Translations under genes and position numbers: made by a program
Source of the DNA: Candidatus Rifleibacteriota bacterium
Lineage (GTDB): Bacteria > Muiribacteriota > Ozemobacteria > Ozemobacterales > Ozemobacteraceae
NCBI GenBank assembly: GCA_015233155.1
Contig: JADFYG010000038.1
Coordinates: forward strand, 1-63,724
Length of the DNA stretch: 63,724 nucleotides
Reading direction: 5' to 3'
In this document: piece by piece, positions 24,922 to 34,042 of the stretch
How the letters are laid out: the number at the start of each line of letters is the position of its first letter
How positions within the stretch are numbered: the first letter of the stretch is position 1
Notes under the pieces: model-generated
Told to the model about the DNA's origin: nothing
The model's database searches: none
The model's input: the letters and a program-made list of their open reading frames with translations, nothing else

Positions 24922-25245
24922 ATGGTGATCAAGTCCAAAAGGTTCTTGAGCCGGCTTTTCTGCTGGTTCATTTTGGTGAACCTTGTTTTCGCCTTTGTTC
25001 CCGATTTGAATCACAGTGCAAAAGCTGCTCAGGGCATTTTGCCTGTACAGCAAAATGAATTACCTGAAAATTGTCCCTTTTGCCACTTTAACAATCAGGC
25101 CGGTGCGTCTGTCCATGCAGATTGCGGACCTGCGCTGGATCATGCTCTTTCCGTTGTCATCCTGGAATATCACGGCGAGGGCATTTTGCTTTCGTCTTTC
25201 TTGGGAAATGCTGTCTGGGCGAGACCTCCACCCTCTTTTTCATGA
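24922..25245 (+). CDS. Small exported CxxC protein, cassette copy 1 (DUF2946-like)
   Basis: The 107-aa protein begins VIKSKRFLSRLFCWF with a hydrophobic export segment (residues ~9-27). A CPFCHFNN motif lies in the middle and the end is WARPPPSFS. Length, CxxC and the Arg-Pro-Pro ending recall DUF2946-type proteins linked to metal or heme handling; this assignment is tentative. An upstream ATG (24859) is in frame, but ATG 24922 is preferred because it gives equal 107-aa proteins in both copies and identity is lower upstream. The paralogue is at 30056. The terminator at 25358 ends its transcript. Confidence 0.7.
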   Translation: MVIKSKRFLSRLFCWFILVNLVFAFVPDLNHSAKAAQGILPVQQNELPENCPFCHFNNQAGASVHADCGPALDHALSVVILEYHGEGILLSSFLGNAVWARPPPSFS

Positions 25246-25357
25246 GGAGTGGCGGGTCATCAGTTTCCATTCTTCAAACATATGGAGATAGCTTTGACGG
25301 AAGCCCTTTCCCAAGGATAAGTATCAATCGAAAATAGCCCCTGCGAGTATCATGTAT

Positions 25358-25386
25358 CGGGAGTATATTCTCCCACGGTTTTTTTC
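25358..25386 (+). terminator. Terminator of small CxxC gene, copy 1
   Basis: GGGAG-TATATT-CTCCC hairpin followed by TTTTTTT. The same structure occurs at 30493-30520. Confidence 0.75.
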
Positions 25387-25447
25387 GAAAGAACTGAAGC
25401 CAGCCTCCTCATTCTAAAATCCTCTAGCGACCTTGAACGAATTTTAC

Positions 25448-25476
25448 TTGATACACTTTCCGACGCTCGATTTATA
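25448..25476 (+). promoter_or_regulatory. Probable promoter of the large lipoprotein gene
   Basis: TTGATA (25448-25453), a 17-bp spacer and TTTATA (25471-25476). Transcription would start ~25 nt before ATG 25509. Confidence 0.5.
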
Positions 25477-25508
25477 TCGGAAAAAGAAAGTTTCTGAGGA
25501 GTGGTAGC

Positions 25509-28500
25509 ATGACTTTTAACAAATCCCTTGTGGTACTTACTGTTTTCGGACTTCTTTTATTTACTGGCTGCGCTTTTTGGGGTGACCAAGACGGAGCAAT
25601 CGGCGGCATTCCAGTGATTCCCACCCAGAATGGGTCCTCCAATGTGGCTTTCAAGATCGTTTTACCCGAAGCCACAAATGGAATTAACCCCAGTATTCGG
25701 GCTACAACAACGGGAACTGATCCTACGGTCACGTTCAAATTGTGGATCGTGAATGTCGGAAACCCGGACAACCCTTATACAATTTTGACGAAGACCGTGA
25801 CCACAACCTCTGGAGACGCATCGGTTGAGTTCCCTGCGATTCCCTCACAGACGATTATCGGGGAAGTTCAGATAGATAACGGCACGATCGGCGGGCGAAG
25901 CGACTTCCATGGCGGACTCGATCTGATAACGGGAAACAATACCCTTGAACTCAGCCCGAAGGGTTCAGGAATGAAAGCTGACATTATCGCCACAGTCCTG
26001 AAGGAAATCGTGAAATCACGGGACCTTATTCAGAATGCTCCCCAACGCCTCGCGATGGCGATTGATTCGGCGAATAACAACCTTCCTCCGGGTTCCTCGG
26101 AATCCCTCTATTCCGATGTTTTGAACCAGCTGACCATTTCCCGTTTCAGTCAGTCGGCCCTTACTCAAGTAACGATTTCTAATGACGGGCAAACCCTCAC
26201 TGCGACTGGTCTTTCTACTTGGACCACAACTATAACCAAGGTGGCGAGCGGTACGGATTTTCGCTCATCCACCGGTCTGAAGTTCTACCGTGTTGTCAGA
26301 CAGGGCATCGGGCCGAATGTGTGGGTCATTTTCGGTTCCATCGACAAATCCAAGTGGGGTCTGGTCCGTCTTGCATCAGTGGGGGGCGCGGTCCAAGCTA
26401 TCTGCCTGCTCGATGGGTGGGCCGGAGCAGTTCTCGTTCATGATGGCGAAGTGGTCGCGGGCGGCCAGTCTAACGGCTATCCGGTCGTCTTCCAATGGAG
26501 CGCAAAATCCAACGCTCATATCTCAAATAGTACCTCTGCGATTGACGGAAAGATCTGGTATTTTGACTCTCAGATGGCCCAGGATAACACTGGTAAATCG
26601 AAAGTCGAGTTCGTGGACATTATCGGAACCCTGGGAACCGGTCAAAGTTACATCCTGGCAATGGCCCGGGAATCAACGACCGGTTTGCTCAAGCGATTCA
26701 TCATCGACTACAACACCGGCGCTATTCTGGAAACAGCCCCTAAACTTGCCTTGGCACCGTGGCTCAAACCGGGTGATGGTCAAGTTTTGGTCGTCTGGGA
26801 TACAATTCCCGGTTCGATCACCTATAAAGTCTACTGGGGAGGTTCTCAGAAAGTCAGCCCAACGAACAGTTCCGGTTCGGTGGCTGTGACTCTGCCCTCA
26901 TTCCTCCACTCTGGCTTAACCAACGACATCCCCTACTGGTATATCGTAACCTGGATCAATGTCCAGGGAGTCGAGGCATCTCCGTCACTGCCTTTGCAGG
27001 GCATCCCACACGCTCCGGTTCCAGCCCAGGGTACGGCCACAGTCATGGTCGGCGGATCCATCCGTAACATTCCGCCGGTTCTTCAGAATCTCCTGGGTCA
27101 GCAAACCGGGACGGTCTCTACCGCTCATGATTTCTCGGGGCTTATGGTGAAGGTATTCGACGACAACGTTCTGGTTGCCACTGGCAGTGTTTCCGCCACC
27201 GGCTCTTTCCTCCTTCCCCAGGTACCAATCAGTTTCAAGGCGGTTCTACATTTTGTTCCGATCGCCTCCGCTCCGTTCAAACTCATGTACAGGATCGGAC
27301 TTCTCGACCAGGATAAAAGCGGACTTTTAGTTAATGCCACGACCACGGTCCGACAGTTTGTCCGGGAAGAAGCCTGGAACCACTTTGGTAAAACGCTTGC
27401 CGAGGGTGATTTCGAGTCTCAGGCCGGCCAGTATTTCACCGATCAGGCGCTGGCTGATTTCGGGGCTGCGGTTCAGACCTCATCCGGAACGGCGGATCCT
27501 ACCTTCCAGAAAACGGTTAGACAGGCCGCCCAATTGTTGAGGGGAAGCCTGAACGCGGTGATCCTGGACACCAATCGCTTCATTGCCCTGGCCCATGAAG
27601 CTGCTGGAACGATTCGCGGAATCGGGGAAGTACTCGCCGACTCCTTCCGCAAGAGTGACGGAACGTTGGATTCCACCCTCCTGACTGCTGATATTGCGAC
27701 GTCGACTTCACAACGACTTTTCAACAACCGACAGGCCTTTATTGCCTCTGCCACTCATGATCTCCCAACCGGAATCGCCGGAAGCATCACTGGGACGATG
27801 GTTCGCCTGGCCTACTCAAACCACGGCAAGGCCTGCCTGGTAGGCGACGTTAACTTCCAGGCCGATCCGAATAATCTCAATGGGGGAATAGTCGTAACTC
27901 CAGGAACAAATGGAGTCAGGTGGAACGGCAAAGATTTGCAGATGACGGCGAACGGGTCTATCCAAGGGAATGCCCTGATCTTCTCTGTTGATGCAACACT
28001 TGCCTTGGCCAACGATTCGCTGATCGTATCCTTCTCAGGTTCCGTGGCACCTGGTCTGGCTTCGATGACTCTCAATGGTACTGGCAAATTCCGTGCCGTC
28101 GGTGAAGCCTGGAGCGATTATGCATTTGCTCTTCAGAACGTCGCCTGGAATTATGGTGATCGATATCCATGCAGTGGAGTAATTATCCTGGGGGATCCGC
28201 CCAAATTCAAGATTGAGTTCTCCGCCACCACCCCTGATACAGGTAGTATTACCTTGACCACCGACGGAAAGGTTACCCAAACCACCTTGATGGATTCCGA
28301 GTCCGGGTATGAGGATTCTCCGGATCTGTTTGATTATACCGGAACCTGGCAAACCTCCAGATCCCGTGGAAATCCGAGCAGATACGTGGAAATGTGGAGG
28401 CTCCAACAGGTAGGGTCATACTCCCTGGCGCAAAGTGATCAGGATGCTATTACCTCGATTACGGTTTCCGGGACGGCAAGTGCCACAGCCAGGACTACTA

Positions 28501-28982
28501 CTCTTCTTAGCGAGATGTCCCAGTTATACGCTCAATACGCGCAGACCGGCTCAATCCCAGTAGGAATCGGGGTTACTCCAGCCTTACTGGCCTCCGCCCA
28601 GTCAACATTGGGTCAGTTAAATTCCGTCTTCACCTCATTCCAGACAATCTCAGGCGGATATTTCTACATGGATAAGAACTTTCCGCGATGGTTCACGATC
28701 GGAGTTCTTTATGGAAAAGCCAATGGACCGAGGTTCCTGGGCTTTTACAAGGAAGCCACCTTCAAATTAATCACCAGCAATTTTACCGTGACCGAGCCCT
28801 ATAACCAGGTGGGAGTGCTCGATCTCAATATTCTTCCCAACGGACAATGTGATATTAAGGCATTCCCGCTTGCTCCTGCATCGAATAGCGCCGGGCTTGT
28901 CCTGCCATGGACCGAGACCTGCCTGAAGGGTTACAACTCCGGCGGTGCAATCTTCCTGCCTAGTGTTCCCGCACAGCCCTAA
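25509..28982 (+). CDS. Large (1157-aa) surface lipoprotein with FN3-like domain
   Basis: A signal peptide ends in lipobox LFTGC (Cys21). The mature part is Ser/Thr/Gly-rich and beta-type, as expected of an extracellular protein. A fibronectin-III-like segment lies at ~415-500 (WDTIPGSITYKVYWGG, DIPYWYIVTWINVQGVEASP). The N-terminal 150 residues hold a cystatin- or transthyretin-like segment (VTFKLWIVNVGNPDNPY). The C-terminal half (from ~750) resembles carbohydrate-surface proteins in composition only. GAGGAG precedes ATG. It is the cargo gene of cassette copy 1. No enzyme motif was found. Confidence 0.88.
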   Translation: MTFNKSLVVLTVFGLLLFTGCAFWGDQDGAIGGIPVIPTQNGSSNVAFKIVLPEATNGINPSIRATTTGTDPTVTFKLWIVNVGNPDNPYTILTKTVTTTSGDASVEFPAIPSQTIIGEVQIDNGTIGGRSDFHGGLDLITGNNTLELSPKGSGMKADIIATVLKEIVKSRDLIQNAPQRLAMAIDSANNNLPPGSSESLYSDVLNQLTISRFSQSALTQVTISNDGQTLTATGLSTWTTTITKVASGTDFRSSTGLKFYRVVRQGIGPNVWVIFGSIDKSKWGLVRLASVGGAVQAICLLDGWAGAVLVHDGEVVAGGQSNGYPVVFQWSAKSNAHISNSTSAIDGKIWYFDSQMAQDNTGKSKVEFVDIIGTLGTGQSYILAMARESTTGLLKRFIIDYNTGAILETAPKLALAPWLKPGDGQVLVVWDTIPGSITYKVYWGGSQKVSPTNSSGSVAVTLPSFLHSGLTNDIPYWYIVTWINVQGVEASPSLPLQGIPHAPVPAQGTATVMVGGSIRNIPPVLQNLLGQQTGTVSTAHDFSGLMVKVFDDNVLVATGSVSATGSFLLPQVPISFKAVLHFVPIASAPFKLMYRIGLLDQDKSGLLVNATTTVRQFVREEAWNHFGKTLAEGDFESQAGQYFTDQALADFGAAVQTSSGTADPTFQKTVRQAAQLLRGSLNAVILDTNRFIALAHEAAGTIRGIGEVLADSFRKSDGTLDSTLLTADIATSTSQRLFNNRQAFIASATHDLPTGIAGSITGTMVRLAYSNHGKACLVGDVNFQADPNNLNGGIVVTPGTNGVRWNGKDLQMTANGSIQGNALIFSVDATLALANDSLIVSFSGSVAPGLASMTLNGTGKFRAVGEAWSDYAFALQNVAWNYGDRYPCSGVIILGDPPKFKIEFSATTPDTGSITLTTDGKVTQTTLMDSESGYEDSPDLFDYTGTWQTSRSRGNPSRYVEMWRLQQVGSYSLAQSDQDAITSITVSGTASATARTTTLLSEMSQLYAQYAQTGSIPVGIGVTPALLASAQSTLGQLNSVFTSFQTISGGYFYMDKNFPRWFTIGVLYGKANGPRFLGFYKEATFKLITSNFTVTEPYNQVGVLDLNILPNGQCDIKAFPLAPASNSAGLVLPWTETCLKGYNSGGAIFLPSVPAQP

Positions 28983-29019
28983 AACAAAAAAAGTAAACTC
29001 ATAACACAATCAGCAGAAT

Positions 29020-29049
29020 AACCCGGGGGGGCTGAACCCCCGGGTTTTG
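29020..29049 (+). terminator. Cassette right-flank terminator, copy 1
   Basis: AACCCGGGGGG/CCCCCGGGTT hairpin followed by TTGTTT. It is almost identical, with ~10 bp of flank on each side, to 32496-32530. Confidence 0.9.
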
Positions 29050-29136
29050 TTTAAATGGATGAATTCAGTGCTCACATTTCAGACTTCAGATTTTGCGGTG
29101 TCCCAGGCCACGGGTGATGGAACTCGTTGTTCATTC

Positions 29137-29712
29137 CTAGCGGGAACTATCCCCGGGAAGGAGGTGTTGAGGCAGATCCTGGAAAGACGTTACCTTGTCG
29201 TCAGTGAAATTCATGATCCAGGCCCGGTCATAGACCTCGCTGCCAGGCCAGGATTCAGGCCCTGAAGTCCAGCCAAAAGCCGTGGGAATGGTGGGAATTA
29301 TCTTGTGCTCCCAACAGATGAGTACCATCTTTCCCTTGTAGTTGGGTTTATGCATAATGTCGGCAACAAGTCCGGAGATATCATCTTTTTGGAAATTCTC
29401 ATTGATAGTCAAGCTCAAATCACGCGCCAGCGGAGTTACCGTCTCAATCGCACGTAATGAGCCATCCGGCCCTTTGGGGGCCATTGCATAAATCTCCATC
29501 GGAGTCCCGAATTTCGTGACCGCTGGATTATTCCTGAAAAAGCCCACCAAAGCCAGCGCGCGCTGTCTGCCCTGATCACTTAGTTCATTTCCTGAAGATG
29601 GTTTTTCCCCATGCCGGATTATGATGACCTGAGCCGGAGCACAAAAAGCACCAGCAGGAAACAAACCGGCAAGGACAAGAAAGATCATGAACAAAGAAAA
29701 GATCTTTTTCAT
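29137..29712 (-). CDS. Exported histidine phosphatase superfamily protein
   Basis: The 191-aa protein has a signal peptide (MKKIFSLFMIFLVLAGLFPA, cleavage near FCA) and the RHG motif in VIIIRHGEKPSSG. The second catalytic region is around CWEHKIIP, where Glu-His fits the branch-1/SixA-like active site. The start ATG 29712 follows AAGGGGG and matches the duplicated promoter region. It may act on phosphosugars, phosphoproteins or other phosphoesters outside the cytoplasm. It is divergent from the second small CxxC gene and convergent with the large lipoprotein. Confidence 0.88.
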   Translation of the reverse strand: MKKIFSLFMIFLVLAGLFPAGAFCAPAQVIIIRHGEKPSSGNELSDQGRQRALALVGFFRNNPAVTKFGTPMEIYAMAPKGPDGSLRAIETVTPLARDLSLTINENFQKDDISGLVADIMHKPNYKGKMVLICWEHKIIPTIPTAFGWTSGPESWPGSEVYDRAWIMNFTDDKVTSFQDLPQHLLPGDSSR

Positions 29713-30055
29713 TGCGTCCCCCTTAAGGTTGTTATTGTTGATTATACCACCGCTTCTCCCATTTTTTTCAAGCATTGGATTACTATAAAGTAAATCATAT
29801 ATTCTCAGCCTATGGCAGGCGCTCGAGCCATCCTAATAAAATGAAGAAACGATTTTTTACAGCGTACGGGAAATTTGTTCTTGAACGAACATCCGCTTAA
29901 ATCCAGGAAATATGACTATTTGCGCATGATGGAAAACTCAGCTTCTGAAAGGGAGAATTCATGAGAACAAATTTACCGTGTTTTCCAGCTGGATGCGAAT
30001 TGACCACATGGGTTTATTTTGCTACCCTTACATAATGGAGTTCCTGGAATTGGGA

Positions 30056-30379
30056 ATGCTGATCAAGTCTAAAAGGTTCTTGAGCCGGCTTTTCTGCTGG
30101 TTCGTTTTGGTGAACCTTGTTTTCGCCTTTGTTCCCGATCCGAATCACAGTGCAAAAGTTACCCGGGGCTTTTTGCCTGTACAGCAAAATGAATTACCTG
30201 AAAATTGTCCCTTTTGCCACTTTAATAATCAGGCCGGTGCGTCTGTTCATGCAGATAGCGGACCTGTGCTGGATCATTCTCTTTCCGTTGTCATCCTGGA
30301 ATGTCACGGCGAGGGCATTTTGCTTTCGTCTTTCTTGGGAAATGCTGGCTGGGCGAGGCCTCCACCCTCTTTTTCATGA
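30056..30379 (+). CDS. Small exported CxxC protein, cassette copy 2
   Basis: The 107-aa product is nearly identical to that at 24922, with about a dozen substitutions. The export segment, CPFCHFNN and RPPPSFS end are all kept, and the sequence has diverged without frameshifts, which implies selection on the protein. The region upstream differs from copy 1 by ~125 bp, including an AAAGGGAG-ATG at 29961 that opens a short out-of-frame peptide. The upstream in-frame ATG is at 29978. It precedes the phosphatase/MBL fusion gene. Confidence 0.7.
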   Translation: MLIKSKRFLSRLFCWFVLVNLVFAFVPDPNHSAKVTRGFLPVQQNELPENCPFCHFNNQAGASVHADSGPVLDHSLSVVILECHGEGILLSSFLGNAGWARPPPSFS

Positions 30380-30492
30380 GGAGTGGCGGGTCATCGGTTT
30401 CTATTCTTCAGACATACTGGGGATAGCTTTGACAGAAGCCCTTTCCTAAGGATAGGTATCAATCGAAAATAGCCCCTGCGAGTATCAAGTAT

Positions 30493-30520
30493 CGGGAGTA
30501 TATTCTCCCGCGATTTTTTT
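30493..30520 (+). terminator. Terminator of small CxxC gene, copy 2
   Basis: CGGGAG-TATATT-CTCCCG hairpin followed by CGATTTTTTT. Confidence 0.75.
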
Positions 30521-30657
30521 CGAATGAACTGAAGCCAGTCTCCTCTCTTGACATGCGCCGGTTTTAACCCCGGATGTTTTGCTTTGTTCATTTCCCTTTT
30601 TTCGTTCAAGAGTACGGAGAGTAAGGGGTAAAAGATGTATAAGATGGAGGTGTAGCG

Positions 30658-32439
30658 ATGAAAACTTTTCACAAAATAGCCTTTTTGATGGTGTTTTGCT
30701 TTTGTGCGTTCTCTCTAACTGCAGGTGTCCCGGTTTCGAACCGTCAGATTCTCTCGACCGATTTCAACCCTGGTTCCGTAGACAAAATCAAGATCGCCTT
30801 CTTTGACGCGGATAGCACATTGCGTGTAGCACCCAGCGGGAAATTCTACCCCATTACGACTACAGATGTCGCGCTTTTGCCGCTTTCTATTAATCCGATG
30901 AAGCAGCTGATGGCTCAGGGATATCTCATTGCTGTCGTGACGAACCAGGCAGAGATTGCGTCGGGAAAAGTCACTATGCAGACGGCGAATTCCGCCGTTG
31001 CTTTGACGGTTTCGATGCTGGCAAAACATGGAGTGGCCGTCCATTATTACGATTTTGCGGACAAAATGGACAACAACCACAAACCGAATACCGGAATGGC
31101 GGAGCGATTGGCCAATCTGATCAAGACCACTTACAAGAAGCCAATCGACTGGTCCAAATGCATTATGGTTGGGGATTCCGGATACACACAAAGTGAGACT
31201 CAACCGGATGGCAAGGCGGGGACCGATCCATCTGATGCAGATCGGTTGTTCGCACAGAATGTGAGCAAAGAATTCGGTGGCTGTCAATATTTCCACCCCA
31301 GAGATTATTTCGGATGGATTAAATACGATATCAGTAATTTTGACAGTTATGCAGCTATGAAGGCTTTCCTGACTGACCATCCCGAACTGGATCTTAATTC
31401 CGCGAACAGTAATTCTGTCGAAAATTCAACTGCGGGGCAAAAACCTGATCCGTCTTCCGTTCAAAAACCGCCGTCAGCCCCGGAATCGAGTCATGCTGGA
31501 AATCATCAGGGTTCGCATCTTACGCCTGCCTCAAATCCCGCACCCGGACCAAATCCTTCCCCCAATCCGCCATCGGCACCGATTCTTCGTGTAACAGTCC
31601 TTGATGTGGGGCAAGGGGATTCGATATTGTTGAGATCCGCAGAAAAGACTGTTTTAATCGACGCTGGGGATGACAAAATGAATTCGGCTCAGGCGATCGC
31701 CGATTATTTGAAAAAGGCTGGGATCACGAAGATTGACACTGCGGTTATTACGCATCCGCATCGTGATCATTTCGGTGGGTACATGCAACTGGTCGAGATG
31801 TTCCCGATCGGGGAGTTCATCTATTCCATCGATAACATCGCGGCGGTAGAACCCGGAGCCCCGGCAGGAGATGTGGCTCTCATGGATCAATTGAAGAAGG
31901 AAATTGCGACAAAGAAGATCCCCTACCACCAGGCGAAATTCAGCGATACATTCAATTGGGGAGGCAAGCTTCAAGTTCAGTTGTTAAATGATGCCGAGGG
32001 TGAGACAACAACGACGCCGCAGGATCCGAGCCTACCCGGGCCGAATGATTTTTCGCTCGTTTTCAAGGTTACTGCCGGAAACGTCAGTTATCTCTTTACC
32101 GGCGATGCCCAGGCGGCCGAAGAGGTCGAGATGATCCAAAAGTTCGGAAGCCAGCTCAAGTGCAACTTTCTCAAGGTGGGACATCATGGGAGCGATACGT
32201 CAACGTCACAACCGTTCCTGGATAAGGTGAAACCTGATTACGCCGCCATTTCGTGTGGCGTGCACAACGAATTCCATCATCCGCGTCCCGGAACGCTCCA
32301 GAAACTGCAAACGATGGGAATCAAAATTTACAGAACTGATCTCAACAGCACGATAGAATCTTCCACCGATGGGAAAACGATTAGCGTAACTACGTCGAAA
32401 GCTGCAACTCAGTCACAGGAAGCAACTGCATCGAATTGA
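30658..32439 (+). CDS. Exported fusion: polynucleotide 3'-phosphatase (HAD) domain plus ComEC-like metallo-beta-lactamase domain
   Basis: The 593-aa protein has a signal peptide (residues ~1-22). A HAD domain (~38-235) has PNK3P-like motifs: IAFFDADSTLR (catalytic Asp pair), VVTNQAEIASGK, NHKPNTGMAERL and MVGDSG...DADRLFAQNV. A Pro/Ser linker (~255-300) follows. The metallo-beta-lactamase domain (~305-570) is like the C-terminus of ComEC: VLDVGQGDSILL, THPHRDHFGGY, LFTGDAQ, LKVGHHGSDTS, FHHPRPGTLQ. Both domains in known relatives act on DNA ends, so extracytoplasmic DNA processing is likely. GGAGG precedes ATG. It is the cargo of cassette copy 2. Confidence 0.9.
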   Translation: MKTFHKIAFLMVFCFCAFSLTAGVPVSNRQILSTDFNPGSVDKIKIAFFDADSTLRVAPSGKFYPITTTDVALLPLSINPMKQLMAQGYLIAVVTNQAEIASGKVTMQTANSAVALTVSMLAKHGVAVHYYDFADKMDNNHKPNTGMAERLANLIKTTYKKPIDWSKCIMVGDSGYTQSETQPDGKAGTDPSDADRLFAQNVSKEFGGCQYFHPRDYFGWIKYDISNFDSYAAMKAFLTDHPELDLNSANSNSVENSTAGQKPDPSSVQKPPSAPESSHAGNHQGSHLTPASNPAPGPNPSPNPPSAPILRVTVLDVGQGDSILLRSAEKTVLIDAGDDKMNSAQAIADYLKKAGITKIDTAVITHPHRDHFGGYMQLVEMFPIGEFIYSIDNIAAVEPGAPAGDVALMDQLKKEIATKKIPYHQAKFSDTFNWGGKLQVQLLNDAEGETTTTPQDPSLPGPNDFSLVFKVTAGNVSYLFTGDAQAAEEVEMIQKFGSQLKCNFLKVGHHGSDTSTSQPFLDKVKPDYAAISCGVHNEFHHPRPGTLQKLQTMGIKIYRTDLNSTIESSTDGKTISVTTSKAATQSQEATASN

Positions 32440-32454
32440 CAATCTCGGAATTGC

Positions 32455-32487
32455 AACTGACCGGTTAGCATCCTTTGCTAACGAATC
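32455..32487 (-). repeat. Family B repeat end (fragment)
   Basis: Reverse complement of the family B left end: TAGCAAAGGATGCTAACC then GGTCAGT. It lies just after the fusion gene. Confidence 0.7.
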
Positions 32488-32495
32488 AGCAAAAT

Positions 32496-32530
32496 AACCC
32501 GGGGGGTTCTGAAGCCCCCGGGTTTTGTTT
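32496..32530 (+). terminator. Cassette right-flank terminator, copy 2
   Basis: AACCCGGGGG and CCCCCGGGTT arms followed by TTGTTT, matching the terminator at 29020. Confidence 0.9.
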
Positions 32531-32620
32531 ACGCGTATGACCTCAGGATTTTCATTTGAAGATAGCAGCCATCCCGCCGAGAATCGGCGGGTTTTTCTGA
32601 ACCCGGCATAGGTGTCGTTT

Positions 32621-32649
32621 TTGACAATCCATTGATCGCGTGGTAGCAT
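32621..32649 (+). promoter_or_regulatory. Promoter of der-plsY-gpsA
   Basis: TTGACA (32621-32626), 17 bp, then TAGCAT (32644-32649) preceded by TGG (extended -10). A start near 32656 leaves a ~28-nt leader. Confidence 0.75.
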
Positions 32650-32683
32650 TGAGATCCCCGTCGGGCGGAGGTTTCCATATACT

Positions 32684-34024
32684 ATGTCAATTCCCACTGT
32701 TGCCATTATCGGACGGCCGAATGTCGGCAAGTCCTCCCTTCTGAACCGTATCGTCGGTTATCGTCACGCAATTGTAGATCCCACGCCGGGCGTTACCCGC
32801 GACCGTAACTATGCCGATTCCGTCTGGAATGGCAGGCGTTTTCACTTCGTCGATACCGGCGGACTCGATCCCGACAATACATCGTCAATTCAGGATGCTA
32901 TCGATGATCAGGTCGATTTTGCGCTGAATGAGTCAGATGCTATCATTTTCCTTCTCGATTCCCGCGATGGACTCCACCAGGACGACGGAACTATCCTGAA
33001 TCTTCTTCGAAAGCGCTCACATGGTAAACCCATACTAGTCGCGGTCAATAAGGTTGATGATGCCATGCGCGAAGATGTCGTCTACGAATTCTATTCACTC
33101 GGAGTCGAAAAAATATACGCCATCTCGGCTATTCATGGCCACGGGGTTGCTGATCTTCTTGACGCCCTTGTTAAGCCGTTTCCCAGAAATGACGGAATCG
33201 AAGATACTTCCGTGCCCGAAGAACCGGGACGGATTGCGATAGTCGGTAAGCCGAACGTCGGCAAATCGTCTCTGTTCAATCATCTTCTTGGACAAAGCCG
33301 GTCCATCGTCGACAATGTCCCGGGAACCACACGCGATTCGATAAATGTGACCATCGAGAGAAACGGAAAAAAATACCGTTTCGTTGATACGGCGGGCCTT
33401 CGGCGTCCCGCGCGGCGAAAAGATTCGGTCGAACTTTTCTCAGTGTTTCGAACGCTCGATACCATAAGCCGTTCAGATATTGCCGTGCTCATGCTTGATG
33501 CGACAACACCTGAAATTTCCGAACAGGATAAGCGCATAGCCTCACACATTCTGGAAGCGGGTTCAGCCTGCGTAATCGTCTGGAATAAATGGGACGTGCC
33601 AGAGAAGACTCCGCGCCTATGGGATGCATATCTAAAAGTGACGCGTGATGAGTTTTCCCTGATGGATTTCGCGAGCGTTCTTTCATGTTCGGCAAAGACC
33701 GGCCGTCGTGTCGATGAAGTATTCGCTTTGATTGATCAGGTACGCGAAAGTGGCGCTCATCGCATTCCCCCCGAGCGGCTGCGCGATATTCTTTACGAGA
33801 CTATTACTATTCAACCGCCGCCTTCATTTCGCGGCAAAGCGTTGAGACTTTCCGGGCTGCGGCAACTCAATGGTCCTGGAATTGCCTTCAAAGTGTCGTG
33901 TTCAGAGCCTCGTGAGTTGCATTTTTCCTATCAGCGTTTCCTGATGAATCAGCTTCGTCAGGAATATCCATTCCACGGATGGCCTGTTCGACTTTTCGTT
34001 GGTGGCATGGGCAAAACTCCCTGA
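32684..34024 (+). CDS. der: GTPase Der (EngA)
   Basis: The 446-aa protein has two consecutive GTPase domains, each with G1 (GRPNVGKSSLLN; GKPNVGKSSLFN), G3 (DTGG; DTAG) and G4 (NKVD; NKWD). A C-terminal KH-like domain (~355-440) follows. Der acts in 50S subunit assembly and is essential in many bacteria. It heads an operon with plsY and gpsA, a frequent linkage (der-plsY-gpsA) in bacterial genomes. Confidence 0.97.
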   Translation: MSIPTVAIIGRPNVGKSSLLNRIVGYRHAIVDPTPGVTRDRNYADSVWNGRRFHFVDTGGLDPDNTSSIQDAIDDQVDFALNESDAIIFLLDSRDGLHQDDGTILNLLRKRSHGKPILVAVNKVDDAMREDVVYEFYSLGVEKIYAISAIHGHGVADLLDALVKPFPRNDGIEDTSVPEEPGRIAIVGKPNVGKSSLFNHLLGQSRSIVDNVPGTTRDSINVTIERNGKKYRFVDTAGLRRPARRKDSVELFSVFRTLDTISRSDIAVLMLDATTPEISEQDKRIASHILEAGSACVIVWNKWDVPEKTPRLWDAYLKVTRDEFSLMDFASVLSCSAKTGRRVDEVFALIDQVRESGAHRIPPERLRDILYETITIQPPPSFRGKALRLSGLRQLNGPGIAFKVSCSEPRELHFSYQRFLMNQLRQEYPFHGWPVRLFVGGMGKTP

Positions 34025-34042
34025 TTTATAGAGAATATCTTT

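Larger units (their letters stand above)
24581..25408. repeat. Duplicated cassette left flank, copy 1
   Basis: This is nearly identical to 29705-30545. It starts with the promoter side of the histidine-phosphatase gene, contains the small CxxC gene and ends after the terminator at 25358-25386. It differs by a 111-bp insertion (24669-24779) and by lacking ~125 bp present in copy 2. Confidence 0.9.
29705..30545. repeat. Duplicated cassette left flank, copy 2
   Basis: See 24581-25408. This copy retains the complete phosphatase start and has ~125 extra bp (29866-29990) before the small CxxC gene. Confidence 0.9.
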
